From an uncultured Bacilli bacterium (GTDB lineage Bacteria; Bacillota_I; Bacilli_A; RF39; UBA660): a DNA stretch of 64,000 nucleotides. Under the pieces are notes generated by a model that was not told where the DNA came from, searched no databases, and saw nothing but the letters and a program-made list of their open reading frames with translations. Location: positions 310,001-374,000 of the forward strand of contig CAKORR010000001.1 in assembly GCA_934101595.1 (NCBI GenBank). The letters are read 5' to 3'. The first letter of the stretch is position 1. The number at the start of each line of letters is the position of its first letter. Below are positions 1-9,100 of the stretch, one piece after another. A program made the translations under genes and the position numbers.

Positions 1-34
1 GATTACTTATTCCTACTTTAGCTTTTATAAGCAT
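1..34 (-). CDS. N-terminal fragment of an unidentified gene cut by the window edge
   Basis: An ATG at 34 reading leftwards follows a good ribosome binding site (AAAGGAGTGAT, about 37-50). The visible residues are MLIKAKVGISN, after which the window ends. The start resembles the beginning of PduL-type phosphate acyltransferases (a V-G-[VI]-S-N-R-H-V-H type start), but eleven residues cannot prove this. The gene is divergent from prs. The start is well supported; the function is a guess. Confidence 0.5.
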   Translation of the reverse strand, partial: MLIKAKVGISN

Positions 35-97
35 AGTATCACTCCTTTAAAGGGAAATCAATTTTATTATAAGCTATTTTTTTTAAAAATAAAAGTC

Positions 98-125
98 TTG
101 TGCGAAATTAATTAAATGTTAAAAT
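98..125 (+). promoter_or_regulatory. Putative sigma-A promoter of prs
   Basis: TTGTGC (98-103) and TAAAAT (120-125) are separated by 16 bases, just upstream of the AAGGAG ribosome binding site of prs. The -35 match is imperfect. Confidence 0.4.
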
Positions 126-144
126 AAACTTGTAAGGAGTATTA

Positions 145-1218
145 ATGAAAAATAATGATTTAAAATTAATTGTAATGGAAAATGCCAAAGATTTTGGCGA
201 AAAAGTTGATAACTGGTTAAAAAAAATAAGGAAAACTGATGAATCATTTATTTTACCTATTGAACAAGTTAGATTTAGTGATGGTGAAGGCAAAGTTAAG
301 TTATTATCTAGCATTAGAGGAAAAGATGTTTTTATTATCAGTGACACTCATAACTATAATATTACTTATACAATGTATGGAAAAACACATACTATGAGTC
401 CAGATGAACACTATCAGGATATTAAAAGAGTAATTTTAGCAAGTATGGGTCACGCTAGAAGATTAAATGTTATAATGCCATTTTTGTACGAGTCCAGACA
501 ACATCGTCGTAAAAGTAGAGAATCTTTAGATTGTGCACTAGCTCTTCAAGAATTAGAAGCCCTTGGTGTTGATAATATTATTACTTTTGATGTCCATGAT
601 CCGAATGTACAAAATGCCGTGCCAACAATGTCCTTGGATAATTTTTACCCAACTAATGATATTTTAAAAGAATTTTTAAAACATGAGAATGTAAATGAAG
701 AAGATTGGTTGGTTATTAGTCCTGATGCCGGAGCTATGGACAGAGCACGATACCTAGCCGATATTATAAAAGTTGATGTTGGACTTTTCTATAAACGTCG
801 TGATTTATCAAAAATTGTAAATGGCTCTAATCCCATAGTTGCCCATGAATACCTAGGAAAAGATTTAAAAGGAAAAAACATCATAGTTGTTGATGATATG
901 ATTGCTAGTGGTAAAAGCTTAATTGAAACTGCTGAAGAAGCTAAACGAAGAGGTGCTAATAGAATATTCTTCTTTTCAACATTTGCTCTTTTTACAAATG
1001 GTCCAGAAACTTTTATAAAAGCGCATGAAAAGAAAATATTTAACAAAATATATAGTACCAATTTAACATATGTCCCAGATGAGATAAACAAAAAAGATTG
1101 GTTTATTGCCGCAGACTGTTCTAAATTTATGGCAGATATCATAGACTATAATAATGCAGGAAAATCAATTTCAAAATTAATTGAGAAAAATTCCGCTATA
1201 AAAAATTATGAAAAATAG
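145..1218 (+). CDS. prs: Ribose-phosphate pyrophosphokinase
   Basis: This enzyme makes PRPP from ribose 5-phosphate and ATP, the cytoplasmic precursor of nucleotides, His, Trp and NAD. The PRPP loop VVDDMIASGKS is clear around residues 248-258. The FDVHDPNVQ segment (near 150) matches the metal-binding D-x-H region, and the R/H-rich stretch MPFLYESRQHRRKS (near 112-125) corresponds to the flexible catalytic loop. At 357 residues it is longer than the common ~315-residue class I enzyme, so it belongs to a divergent subgroup. AAGGAG lies six bases before the ATG. It is monocistronic, convergent with the phosphatase-like gene and shares its terminator. Confidence 0.9.
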   Translation: MKNNDLKLIVMENAKDFGEKVDNWLKKIRKTDESFILPIEQVRFSDGEGKVKLLSSIRGKDVFIISDTHNYNITYTMYGKTHTMSPDEHYQDIKRVILASMGHARRLNVIMPFLYESRQHRRKSRESLDCALALQELEALGVDNIITFDVHDPNVQNAVPTMSLDNFYPTNDILKEFLKHENVNEEDWLVISPDAGAMDRARYLADIIKVDVGLFYKRRDLSKIVNGSNPIVAHEYLGKDLKGKNIIVVDDMIASGKSLIETAEEAKRRGANRIFFFSTFALFTNGPETFIKAHEKKIFNKIYSTNLTYVPDEINKKDWFIAADCSKFMADIIDYNNAGKSISKLIEKNSAIKNYEK

Positions 1219-1236
1219 GCTTAAAAGCCTATTTTT
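1211..1236. terminator. Bidirectional terminator between prs and the phosphatase-like gene
   Basis: The hairpin AAAATAGGC-TTAA-GCCTATTTT has A/T tracts on both sides and overlaps the ends of both convergent genes. Confidence 0.8.
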
Positions 1237-1858
1237 CGTTTATATTAATATTTTCTATGTTGATAAGATCAAGATTTTCATTAAAACAGAGTTCAATAAT
1301 AGTATATACACTGTCAGTACATATCACTTTATCATTATAATTAATTATAAGATCATCATCTAAATTATAGTTTATATCGGTATAATTACTAAGAAGAGCT
1401 TTTACTGCCATTGTATGTGTAAAAATAGCAATATAGGGATCTTGATTAATTTTTAAAGTTTTAATTAATGCGCTATTCATTCTCTTTTTAGTATCATTAA
1501 AACTTTCTCCGGCTGGAAGCTTAAAATCAAAATCATGTTCTTGAGTTTCTTTAAAATATTGAAAACTAAATTTACTATTATTCTTACCTATTATTCGTTC
1601 ATTAAAAGCTTTATTAATATTTATAGTTAATGATAATTTACTTGATAAATACTTTGCGGTTTGTAAAGCTGATGAAAATGATGAAGAATAAATACTCGAA
1701 ACATCACTAAATGATTCGTTAAGAGAAATCTTTTTAGCTATTTCTTCACCTTCAATACTTAATGGTCTAGTTAGTCTTTTAGTATCAACCAACTCATCAG
1801 TTAAGTAATCAATGTTATTAAGTACCATATTATTAACAATCAAAAATACTTTTCTCAT
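1229..1858 (-). CDS. Histidine-phosphatase-fold protein lacking the catalytic RHG motif
   Basis: The 209 residues follow the phosphoglycerate-mutase-like layout: a start strand (RKVFLIVNNM), SSSFSSALQTA in place of the usual S-S-x-x-x-R-A-x-Q-T-A, an acidic GESFNDTKKRM segment, and a C-terminal FTHTMAVKALL matching the second-histidine region. The first-strand RHG motif, which supplies the histidine that becomes phosphorylated, reads VNN here, and the Arg of the third motif is Ser. It is therefore probably inactive as a phosphatase and may bind ligand or protein instead. The fold assignment is inference from motif order. It is a single gene, convergent with prs. Confidence 0.6.
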   Translation of the reverse strand: MRKVFLIVNNMVLNNIDYLTDELVDTKRLTRPLSIEGEEIAKKISLNESFSDVSSIYSSSFSSALQTAKYLSSKLSLTININKAFNERIIGKNNSKFSFQYFKETQEHDFDFKLPAGESFNDTKKRMNSALIKTLKINQDPYIAIFTHTMAVKALLSNYTDINYNLDDDLIINYNDKVICTDSVYTIIELCFNENLDLINIENININEK

Positions 1859-1912
1859 ACTATCATCCTCTACTACATTTTAACAAAAAATGAATGTTTT
1901 GTCTAATATAAG

Positions 1913-1938
1913 AAAAGAAGACTAAAAACGTCTTCTTT
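1913..1938 (-). terminator. Terminator downstream of the two-component operon
   Basis: The hairpin AAGAAGAC / GTCTTCTT with a 7-base loop is followed by a T-rich tract on the minus strand, about 140 bases after the kinase stop. The rest of the 215-base gap shows no gene. Confidence 0.55.
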
Positions 1939-2073
1939 AAAAGTGTGAGTTTGAGTTTATATGTTTATTAATTGTATAGGGTTTTTGTTATTTATTTATT
2001 TCTTTATATCTCTCCTTTCGATATTAATGTTACTACCGAAGTATGAAATTGAAGTGAAGAGATTGTGAAAGAT

Positions 2074-3450
2074 TTATTTTTTTGCACTAGTTATTTCAAA
2101 ATAAAATGTTGTACCTTTATTCTTAACTGAATTAACCCCATATTTAAAATGATGTCTTTCTAACGCTTCTTTTACAATTGATAATCCTAGTCCCGTACCA
2201 ACTACATTTCTTTGATGATTCTTATCGTTTTTATAATATTTATTCCATATATAAGGTAATTCTTCTTCTTTAATTCCTTTACCAGAATCAATTATTTTTA
2301 CTAAGTAATTCTTTTTTTGTTCTATTACCTTAATAGTTACTTTTTTATCTTTTCCTGTATAATTTATAGCATTGTTAAGTAAATTATAAATAACTTGGTT
2401 TATTCTTTTTTTATCAGCAAGAACATAAGCTTTTATTGGCATCTCGGTAGCAATTACATATTTTTCAGTTTCTTTTATGATGCCATATTTAGATATGATA
2501 TTATTGATTTCTGCAACGAGATCATATTTTTCAATATTAAGAGAATTAGGATTGTTTTGTAGTTTTGATAATTCCAAAATATCATTAACTAAATTATTTA
2601 AACGATCTGTTTCGGATATTATAATATTTATATTTTCATCAAGTTTCTTTTTATCTTTGTAAGAAATATCTTTAATCATTTCAGCGTAAGCCTTAATCAT
2701 GGTAAGCGGTGTCTTCAAATCATGTGAGACATTCGCCATTAGATCCCTTCTAAGTTCATCTATTTTAGATAAATCGTGAGCAGCACCATTTAAGGTATCA
2801 GCTAGCTCATCAATTTCAGCAATTCCATTCTTTTTAAAAACTACATTGTAATTACCGTTACCTAACTTTTTAGCACTATCACTAATATTTTTTATTGGAT
2901 CAGTAATCTTTTTTGATAAAAAGTACGATAAAAATACCGATAAAATTATAACTACGATAACAATATATATTAGCTGGCTTTTTAAAAGAGATGATGCTCC
3001 GGATATATCTTCCAAAGCAGAATATAGGACAATGACATCATCATTAGACTTTAAAACAGACACAAACGCTTTTATATTATGATTACGATCAATGATTTTT
3101 ACCCTTTGCAAGTTATCACTGGAATTATAAAATTCTTTAATTTTAGATGCTAATTCGTTATTGGTAGTTTTTAAGTTGCAGCCAACCATTTTTGAATTAT
3201 AAAAAGTAATACCAGACGGAGAAATCTTTTCAATACATATTTCTTTTTGATAAGCTATTTCATCTAAATTATAATTACTATTCTTAAGAATTTTTTTAGC
3301 AATGTTATCAACTGTTCTAATTTGATAATTTTCATAAGCAATATTTAAAAACATTATTTGAGAAAACCAAAGCAATAAAAGTATTGAAACACACATGATG
3401 ATTAAATAGCCCATGGTTTTTAATTTTATGCTAGTTGGTCTTCTCTGCAT
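2074..3450 (-). CDS. Membrane sensor histidine kinase
   Basis: This 458-residue kinase has TM1 at about 12-34, an extracytoplasmic sensor domain to about 155, TM2 at about 160-180, then a HAMP linker. The HisKA domain has its phospho-acceptor histidine in ANVSHDLKTPLTMI (about 241). The ATPase domain has an N-box (LLNNAINY), a G1 box (DSGKGI) and a G2 box (GTGLGLS). All catalytic motifs are intact. Its start overlaps the end of the response regulator by 20 bases, so the two are translationally linked. The stimulus cannot be told from the sensor sequence. Confidence 0.9.
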   Translation of the reverse strand: MQRRPTSIKLKTMGYLIIMCVSILLLLWFSQIMFLNIAYENYQIRTVDNIAKKILKNSNYNLDEIAYQKEICIEKISPSGITFYNSKMVGCNLKTTNNELASKIKEFYNSSDNLQRVKIIDRNHNIKAFVSVLKSNDDVIVLYSALEDISGASSLLKSQLIYIVIVVIILSVFLSYFLSKKITDPIKNISDSAKKLGNGNYNVVFKKNGIAEIDELADTLNGAAHDLSKIDELRRDLMANVSHDLKTPLTMIKAYAEMIKDISYKDKKKLDENINIIISETDRLNNLVNDILELSKLQNNPNSLNIEKYDLVAEINNIISKYGIIKETEKYVIATEMPIKAYVLADKKRINQVIYNLLNNAINYTGKDKKVTIKVIEQKKNYLVKIIDSGKGIKEEELPYIWNKYYKNDKNHQRNVVGTGLGLSIVKEALERHHFKYGVNSVKNKGTTFYFEITSAKK

Positions 3451-4105
3451 ATGTAAACTTATACCCCATTCCTCTAACAGTCTTAATAGTATCTCTATAT
3501 TTTCCTAAGTGATTTCTTAATGTTTTAATATGAGTATCAATCGTTCTATCTTCCCCATAATAGTCATATCCCCAAACATTAAGGAGTAAATTTTCTCTTG
3601 TTATTGCAATATTTTTATTTTCAATTAGATATTTAAGCAAATTAAATTCTTTAGGAGTTAAATCCAGTTTTTCGTTATCAATATAAACTTCGTGAGCAAG
3701 AACATCCATCACAAGTCCGCCGAATACATATTTATCTTTAGATTTGTCTATTCTTTTTAAAACAGCCTTAACTCTAGCAACTAACTCACGTGGTGAAAAT
3801 GGTTTAGTAATATAATCATCGATACCTAAGTCAAATGCCTTTAATTTATCATATTCCTCTGTTCTAGCTGATAAGAATATGAAAGGAACATCTTCATCAA
3901 ATGTTTTTATCTTACGACATGCAGTTAAGCCATCCATATGAGGCATCATAATATCCATGATTATAATATCATATTTATTTTTTTCACACATACCTACTGC
4001 TTCTAAACCATTTGCAGCCTCATCAACTTCATATTTTTCAAGCATTAAATATTCTTTGATTACACCTCTAATTAGCTCTTCGTCATCTACCACTAATACT
4101 TTCAT
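3431..4105 (-). CDS. OmpR-family response regulator
   Basis: The receiver domain has the acidic pocket VVDDEE, the phospho-acceptor Asp in IIIMDIMMP and the Lys in ITKPFSP. A C-terminal winged helix (about 130-224) follows, with the family's R-T-I-D-x-H-I-K-x-L-R signature. It is the partner of the downstream overlapping kinase. I place the start at the second Met (MKVLVVDDEE, 4105): the upstream in-frame ATG at 4117 overlaps the GGAGG ribosome binding site (4111-4115), which is correctly spaced for 4105. Confidence 0.9.
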   Translation of the reverse strand: MKVLVVDDEELIRGVIKEYLMLEKYEVDEAANGLEAVGMCEKNKYDIIIMDIMMPHMDGLTACRKIKTFDEDVPFIFLSARTEEYDKLKAFDLGIDDYITKPFSPRELVARVKAVLKRIDKSKDKYVFGGLVMDVLAHEVYIDNEKLDLTPKEFNLLKYLIENKNIAITRENLLLNVWGYDYYGEDRTIDTHIKTLRNHLGKYRDTIKTVRGMGYKFTYAEKTN

Positions 4106-4151
4106 AGCTACCTCCATCTTTAATCTAATACCTATTTGTGAAGAATAAATG

Positions 4152-4181
4152 AAAAAGCAATATCTACTTCGATGTTGCTTT
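4152..4181 (-). terminator. Terminator after the thioredoxin-like gene
   Basis: AAAGCAA pairs with TTGCTTT around a 14-base loop, followed by a T-rich tract on the minus strand. It overlaps the last codons of the gene. Confidence 0.5.
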
Positions 4182-4709
4182 CTTTAATTTTAAATATTTT
4201 ATATTTATAACCATACTAATTATTATATAAATAAACAGTATAGCAAATGTTAATAACCTCAATATAAGATTCTTATTAAGCTTCTTTTCGCCCTCATTTA
4301 AATTAACAGTAACACTTTTTAGTTCTTCGGAAAGTTCATCTTTAGAAAAATCGTTTGAAGTATTATTAATAATTGCCGAAAGAATGTCTTTATTATAATC
4401 ACTATTATATCCACTAAATGTTTCATCGCCTATAATATAAAAAGGAACGCCTTCTAAATTAACACCTAAATCATTAGCGGTTTTTTTCATTAATTCATTA
4501 TTTTCTTTGTTATTCCATACTTCATATTTTTCTAGAGTATAGCAAGACTTATAATCATCACTTAAATTATCTAAAAAGGAAAATAACGCTTTACAAAAAG
4601 GACATCCATCACCATAAAATACTTTTATCGTAGTTTTTGTTGTACATTTTGCACTTACAAATGTCATTGAAAGAAAAAAAGCTACTAATAACACTAATAC
4701 TTTTTTCAT
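4164..4709 (-). CDS. Membrane-anchored extracytoplasmic thioredoxin/glutaredoxin-like protein
   Basis: The protein has 181 residues. A signal peptide (MKKVLVLLVAFFLSMTFVSA, cut about residue 20) is followed by a thioredoxin fold with the redox pair GCPFC near residues 35-39 and the cis-proline segment EGVPFYII. A single C-terminal TM helix is near 150-170. The layout indicates a thiol-disulfide protein held on the outer face of the membrane. Two extra Cys (the one right after the signal peptide and one in KSCYTL) may form a structural bond. It lies 7 bases downstream of yebC and is probably cotranscribed. The physiological partner is unknown. Confidence 0.7.
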   Translation of the reverse strand: MKKVLVLLVAFFLSMTFVSAKCTTKTTIKVFYGDGCPFCKALFSFLDNLSDDYKSCYTLEKYEVWNNKENNELMKKTANDLGVNLEGVPFYIIGDETFSGYNSDYNKDILSAIINNTSNDFSKDELSEELKSVTVNLNEGEKKLNKNLILRLLTFAILFIYIIISMVINIKYLKLKKATSK

Positions 4710-4716
4710 TTATCCT

Positions 4717-5433
4717 CTATAGATTAACATTATGATAAATATTTGATACGTCTTCAATATCTTCAAGCAAACCTAATAATCTTTCAAATAACATTAAGTC
4801 TTCACCTTCTAGAGTTACTCTTTCCTTAGGAAACATACCAATTTCATCTAATTCATACTCAATATTACTATCTAGTTTTTCAAGGCAATCTTTTACCTTA
4901 TTATAGTCAGTTGGATGAACGCTTATAGTTATTAATCCATCTTCACTTTCAAAATCAACTAAATCAATATTAGCATTAACTAGTTCTTCAAATAGTTTTT
5001 CTTCATCAGCAAATTTTACTTGTAAAACACCAAGATAATCATAATTATATGATACAGAATTAGTTACTCCTAAACTCTTGTGAACTTTATTAAACGCTGC
5101 TCTTACATAGCCAACTGTACGATTAACATTATCAGTTAAACACTCAATTATAAGTGTGGATGCCCCTGGGCCAAATCCCTCGTATACAACTTTTGTATAA
5201 TCATCTGATCCAGCTCCTTTAGCCTTATCAATTGCTCTATTAATAATATCTGAAGGAACTTGTTGTTTCTTCGCCTTTTCAACTAATCTTTTTAAATTGA
5301 TATTTGATTCAATTTCTGGAACACCCTTCTTAGCTGCTAAATAGATTTCTTTAGCAAATGTAGAATACAATTTTGCTTTAGCTGCTCCTGTTTTTTGAAT
5401 ACTTGCTTTTCTAACTTCGTATGCTCTTCCCAT
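4717..5433 (-). CDS. yebC: YebC/PmpR family (TACO1-like) protein
   Basis: The 238-residue length and the start MGRAYEVRKASIQKTGAAKAKLYS are family hallmarks, as are the conserved G-F-G-P-G-x-S region and the N-R-T-V-x-x-V-R segment. The family includes DNA-binding regulators; bacterial and mitochondrial members are also linked to ribosome function at proline-rich stretches. The ribosome binding site is GAGGTGAT followed by ATT-ATG. This context is repeated almost base for base before the recombinase at 33073, but with ATA instead of ATG. Confidence 0.9.
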   Translation of the reverse strand: MGRAYEVRKASIQKTGAAKAKLYSTFAKEIYLAAKKGVPEIESNINLKRLVEKAKKQQVPSDIINRAIDKAKGAGSDDYTKVVYEGFGPGASTLIIECLTDNVNRTVGYVRAAFNKVHKSLGVTNSVSYNYDYLGVLQVKFADEEKLFEELVNANIDLVDFESEDGLITISVHPTDYNKVKDCLEKLDSNIEYELDEIGMFPKERVTLEGEDLMLFERLLGLLEDIEDVSNIYHNVNL

Positions 5434-5442
5434 AATATCACC

Positions 5443-6474
5443 TCAAAATAACTTTAAATTTTTTACATACTTATATATTATACTATTTTTTAATTTTTTC
5501 TTCTTAATTTCATTTATTACTTTTGTTTGATTATATACTTGAAAATATGAATATTTCTCCATTTTCATAACAAATTCCAAAGCTTTTAAAACTAATACTT
5601 TGTAATCATCTGTCTTATAAAATTTTTTGATTTCATCAAGTGTTACACTCGAAACAGAGTTATTTAATCTTTTATAATAATTATCACTTCTTTTTTTGAA
5701 GCAATATTTATAACCATCAAGGTTTTTTATAACTTTTAAGGTATCAAAATACCCAAGTCGTATATTATCATTTATTCTTTCTTTATTCAAGGATAAAATG
5801 CTTCCTAAACGACGACTAGGCTTAATATAAATGATTTCTGCGTTATTATCATTATGAAGCTTTTGCTTAAACCCAGGTCCATTTAGTTGGACTACATATA
5901 TTTTTTTATATCCTTTATTTAACCACAAATTAACTGGGCTATTATCATAAAAACCACCATCAACATAGTATTTATCATCAATAAGTTTTTCTAAGTGAAA
6001 AACAGGAAGACTGCAACTAGCCAAAATATACTCTGTGACTTTGTCTTTACGCATTTCATTTTTATATCTATAAACTGGCTTTAAGTTATTTAATCTGACA
6101 GTTACTAAGCCAAAATCAGTCTTACTTTTATATAGTTTATCCACATCTAATAATTCATCTAATGTTTTTTTCATTTTAGTCATATCTAAGCCTTTATTTT
6201 TTAAAATAGCTTTTACGTTAGAAAACGTCTTATTTAACGTGGAAATTTTAATATCTTTGAAGCCTTCAAGATCAAACAATTTAGAAATATCTAAGTCTTG
6301 CCAAAACAAAATCAATTCTTTTTGCTCTTTAGCAGCAATCATTGCGGCATTAAAAGAACCAATACTAGTTCCACAAACTCCATCTATTTTTATATGACTA
6401 TCTTTTAAAGCATAATAGGCACCTACTTGATATGATCCTCTAGTGCCTCCACCTTCCAATGCTAACCCAATCAT
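5443..6474 (-). CDS. Patatin-like phospholipase
   Basis: The N-terminal catalytic domain shows the oxyanion loop GGGTRGSYQVG, the nucleophile elbow GTSIGS (Ser near residue 38) and the second dyad residue in VDGGFYDNSP (about 170). Together these form the Ser-Asp dyad of bacterial patatins such as RssA/YlbK. It is probably a cytosolic lipid acyl hydrolase, as there is no signal peptide. The 343 residues include a ~110-residue C-terminal extension of unknown role. It sits 2 bases after the epimerase stop and 10 bases before yebC, so it belongs to a compact operon. Confidence 0.85.
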   Translation of the reverse strand: MIGLALEGGGTRGSYQVGAYYALKDSHIKIDGVCGTSIGSFNAAMIAAKEQKELILFWQDLDISKLFDLEGFKDIKISTLNKTFSNVKAILKNKGLDMTKMKKTLDELLDVDKLYKSKTDFGLVTVRLNNLKPVYRYKNEMRKDKVTEYILASCSLPVFHLEKLIDDKYYVDGGFYDNSPVNLWLNKGYKKIYVVQLNGPGFKQKLHNDNNAEIIYIKPSRRLGSILSLNKERINDNIRLGYFDTLKVIKNLDGYKYCFKKRSDNYYKRLNNSVSSVTLDEIKKFYKTDDYKVLVLKALEFVMKMEKYSYFQVYNQTKVINEIKKKKLKNSIIYKYVKNLKLF

Positions 6475-6475
6475 T

Positions 6476-7414
6476 TTATGGCCTCTTATTTAATTTTCGC
6501 AAAAATGGTTTAGAAAGGAAAATATTAATTTGGCGGTTCTTATATTTCCTTTTTTGACGCATAAAATATGAAAGTATAGAATCATTTCTAAAATGAAGAA
6601 TGCTATCAAGTTTATCACCATCTTTATAAATAAAACCATGTTTTTTATAAGGGCATAAAACTCTTCTTCTAATATATTTAAAACTTATACCATAATACTT
6701 TAAAACATAAGATAAGAATTCTTTATAAAGAATTGTACATGATTGACCACCTGCTAAATTATATATTCCTTTATTTAGCTTTGGAATATTATCTAATGAT
6801 TTTGCTATAGCATATCCCATATCCTCATCTGTTATAAACTCAACCGTTTCATTTAAATATCCATCATAAAGATAACTGCATTCATCTAAAGGCCCTAATA
6901 CCATAGGAGTTCTGAATATAGTGTAATTATTAAGGTTATCTATTATTAATTTTTCTATTTTTTCTTTAGCACTATTATAATAATCAGTATCTTTTTTTTC
7001 TAATTTAGTAGAAACACTAACTGTATTGGTTTTATTTAACGTATACATATTGGCAGATGATATATAAATTAAATGAGCCTTTTTATTATAAAAGTTTATT
7101 GCTCTAATTATATTTTCGCAGCCCTTATAATCTATCATGTCTAAAAGTTCTTTTGTAGTATCTAAAATTGGTGAGTTTATACCTGCTAAGTTGATAATAT
7201 AGTCGTGATCTCTTACTAGAGCATCAACCAAGATACTATCTGTTATATCACCATATACTATATTAACTCTTTTGCGATATTTTCTTAATGCTTGCGTGCT
7301 TTTGTGGTTTTTTAAATCAACAATTGTTATTTCATATTTACCTTCGCTAAGCAAATACTTAATTACGCACTTTCCAATTATACCTGAAGCTCCAGTCACT
7401 AATACTTTTTTCAT
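6476..7414 (-). CDS. NAD(P)-dependent epimerase/dehydratase (extended SDR)
   Basis: The Rossmann motif KKVLVTGASGIIGK starts the protein. The catalytic Ser region is YISSANMYT and the Tyr-Lys pair is DYYNSAKEK (Y-x-x-x-K). The family converts or dehydrates nucleotide sugars and related substrates; the exact substrate is not clear. The short C-terminal region is rich in Lys/Arg and aromatics. The start is set at the ATG at 7414: an in-frame GTG at 7423 lies within the GAGTGAT ribosome binding site. It precedes the patatin gene directly. Confidence 0.8.
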   Translation of the reverse strand: MKKVLVTGASGIIGKCVIKYLLSEGKYEITIVDLKNHKSTQALRKYRKRVNIVYGDITDSILVDALVRDHDYIINLAGINSPILDTTKELLDMIDYKGCENIIRAINFYNKKAHLIYISSANMYTLNKTNTVSVSTKLEKKDTDYYNSAKEKIEKLIIDNLNNYTIFRTPMVLGPLDECSYLYDGYLNETVEFITDEDMGYAIAKSLDNIPKLNKGIYNLAGGQSCTILYKEFLSYVLKYYGISFKYIRRRVLCPYKKHGFIYKDGDKLDSILHFRNDSILSYFMRQKRKYKNRQINIFLSKPFLRKLNKRP

Positions 7415-7485
7415 CAATATCACTCAACCTTTATATCTAATTAATTATATCAAAATATATACTAAAATACTAGTATTCCTAAATT

Positions 7486-7507
7486 CAAAAAAAGGCTTTT
7501 TAAGCCT
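7486..7507 (-). terminator. Terminator of the glycosyltransferase operon
   Basis: AGGCTT-AAA-AAGCCT followed by a run of seven T on the minus strand overlaps the stop of the glycosyltransferase. Confidence 0.8.
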
Positions 7508-8729
7508 ACTTTATTAAATTATTTATATCAACGCTGCGATCATGTTTTATTTCATCCCAAGTTTCAACTTTTCTAAATAAACATATAACGTTTATTGGAA
7601 TCCACGTTAATATAAAAATACTATATAATAAAATTCCTGAAGTCATTTTCTTTAACGTTTTATTATAATGTATTAATATAAATACACAAGTTACACATGT
7701 TAGTAAAAATAACACAACTGTAAATAACAGTGGATAATTAAACATATAAGAAAATATATCTGTTAATACAACACCACTTAATTTAAAAGTCATTAATAGT
7801 ATTGTAGATATTAATCCCAATATTTGGATAATTGGAGCTTGAAAATTAAGCATAATATCCATAGAAGCCATATTATGGTGTTTAAAGAAAGCTTTTATTA
7901 ATTTAGTAGTATATAACTTGCGACATTCTAATATACCACTAGACCATCTTTTTCTCTGTTTCCAACTATCCATAAACTTTGTTGGATGTTCATCATAAGT
8001 AATGGCATCACTAACGTATGCGATTTTTATGTTATTAATAGCACAAATAGCCGTAAACTCTAAGTCTTCAGTTAGAGAAACCGTTGGAAAACCTAATTTT
8101 TCAATAACACTCTTTTTAATCATAAAACCTGTACCATTTATACTTGCAGAAGAATTATAGCCCATCCTTGATTTGTTAAAAAAGAAATTTTGCATGTAAT
8201 AATACAAAGTATAACTCTTAGTAATCCAATTATCACTAATATTTTTACTATCTCTAAATCCTTGAGCTACACTATAACCACTATTAATAGCATCATTCAT
8301 TCTTTTTATGAAATTAGGATGAACAATATTATCAGCATCAAAGATTAAGTAAGCATCATAATTATCTTTTTTCAAATAAGAAAACATTTTTCTTAAAGCA
8401 TCGGCTTTACTTTTAATTATACTTTTTTTCTGCTCAATAATTTTTATACCATCTATTTTTTCTAAAATCTCTACACTATTATCTGTACAATTATTTGGTA
8501 GTACATATATATCAAATAAATCTTTAGGGTAGTCTTGATTTTTCAAACTGTTAATTAAATCTGTTATAACATTTGCTTCATTTCTAGCTGCTATTAATAC
8601 AGCAAATCTATTTTTAGGTTCACTATTTTTTATTTTTTTTACTTTAAAGAAACTTCTTATACCCGTTAAAACATAATATAAAGCATATATTAATGTTATT
8701 ACAAATAATACATAATAAACTATCTTCAT
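7506..8729 (-). CDS. Membrane family 2 glycosyltransferase
   Basis: An N-terminal TM anchor (about 3-25) is followed by a GT-A domain. It has AVLIAARNEAN (nucleotide-sugar binding), the metal motif FDADN, the acceptor motif LTEDLEF (catalytic Asp) and QRKRW (Q-x-x-R-W), which marks processive enzymes of the BcsA/NodC/hyaluronan type. Two to three TM helices close the protein. It probably builds or modifies a surface polysaccharide or glycolipid. It is the last gene of the GntR/ABC operon, 8 bases after the regulator; whether it serves the exporter is unknown. Confidence 0.85.
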   Translation of the reverse strand: MKIVYYVLFVITLIYALYYVLTGIRSFFKVKKIKNSEPKNRFAVLIAARNEANVITDLINSLKNQDYPKDLFDIYVLPNNCTDNSVEILEKIDGIKIIEQKKSIIKSKADALRKMFSYLKKDNYDAYLIFDADNIVHPNFIKRMNDAINSGYSVAQGFRDSKNISDNWITKSYTLYYYMQNFFFNKSRMGYNSSASINGTGFMIKKSVIEKLGFPTVSLTEDLEFTAICAINNIKIAYVSDAITYDEHPTKFMDSWKQRKRWSSGILECRKLYTTKLIKAFFKHHNMASMDIMLNFQAPIIQILGLISTILLMTFKLSGVVLTDIFSYMFNYPLLFTVVLFLLTCVTCVFILIHYNKTLKKMTSGILLYSIFILTWIPINVICLFRKVETWDEIKHDRSVDINNLIK

Positions 8730-8737
8730 TTTAACTC

Positions 8738-9100
8738 CTACTTAATTCTTTTAAATATGTCCTCTTTAGAAAGCCCAAACTGCTTTAACTCGCTAACTAA
8801 TTCTTTAATTTTATCTAAATCTTCATTTATTCTACTATTAATTGCTTTCGAAGATTTTTCACTAACAAAAGCTCCCTTAGTAGATACAATCTCAATTATA
8901 TTCTTATTTTCTAGTTTTTCATAGGCTTTTTTTACCGTATTAGGATTTATTCCAAGCATGGCTGCCAATTCTCTAATTGAAGGCATCTGTTCTTTAGGCT
9001 TCACTACCCCTAAAGCTATGTATCTTTCATAAGTGCTTGCTATCTGTTCATAAATTGGCGTTCTACTTTGATAATCTAAGGAAATAATACTACTATTCAT
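8738..9100 (-). CDS. GntR-family regulator, YtrA type
   Basis: About 120 residues: a winged helix-turn-helix (PIYEQIASTYERYIALG, then MPSIRELAAMLGINPNTVKKAYEKLE) and only a short helical tail. This is the YtrA pattern, whose members usually repress the ABC exporter operon that contains them. Here the gene is third in such an operon. A 10-bp perfect palindrome sits at the operon promoter (11974-12000), which suggests autoregulation. The ATG at 9100 is preferred over a TTG one codon upstream. It overlaps the permease end by 8 bases. Confidence 0.85.
   Translation of the reverse strand: MNSSIISLDYQSRTPIYEQIASTYERYIALGVVKPKEQMPSIRELAAMLGINPNTVKKAYEKLENKNIIEIVSTKGAFVSEKSSKAINSRINEDLDKIKELVSELKQFGLSKEDIFKRIK

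Noticed and set aside
3957..4148. Plus-strand frames lying opposite the minus-strand genes, such as this one over the response regulator
   Set aside because: They are shadows of real genes in AT-rich DNA, without ribosome binding sites or recognisable domains.
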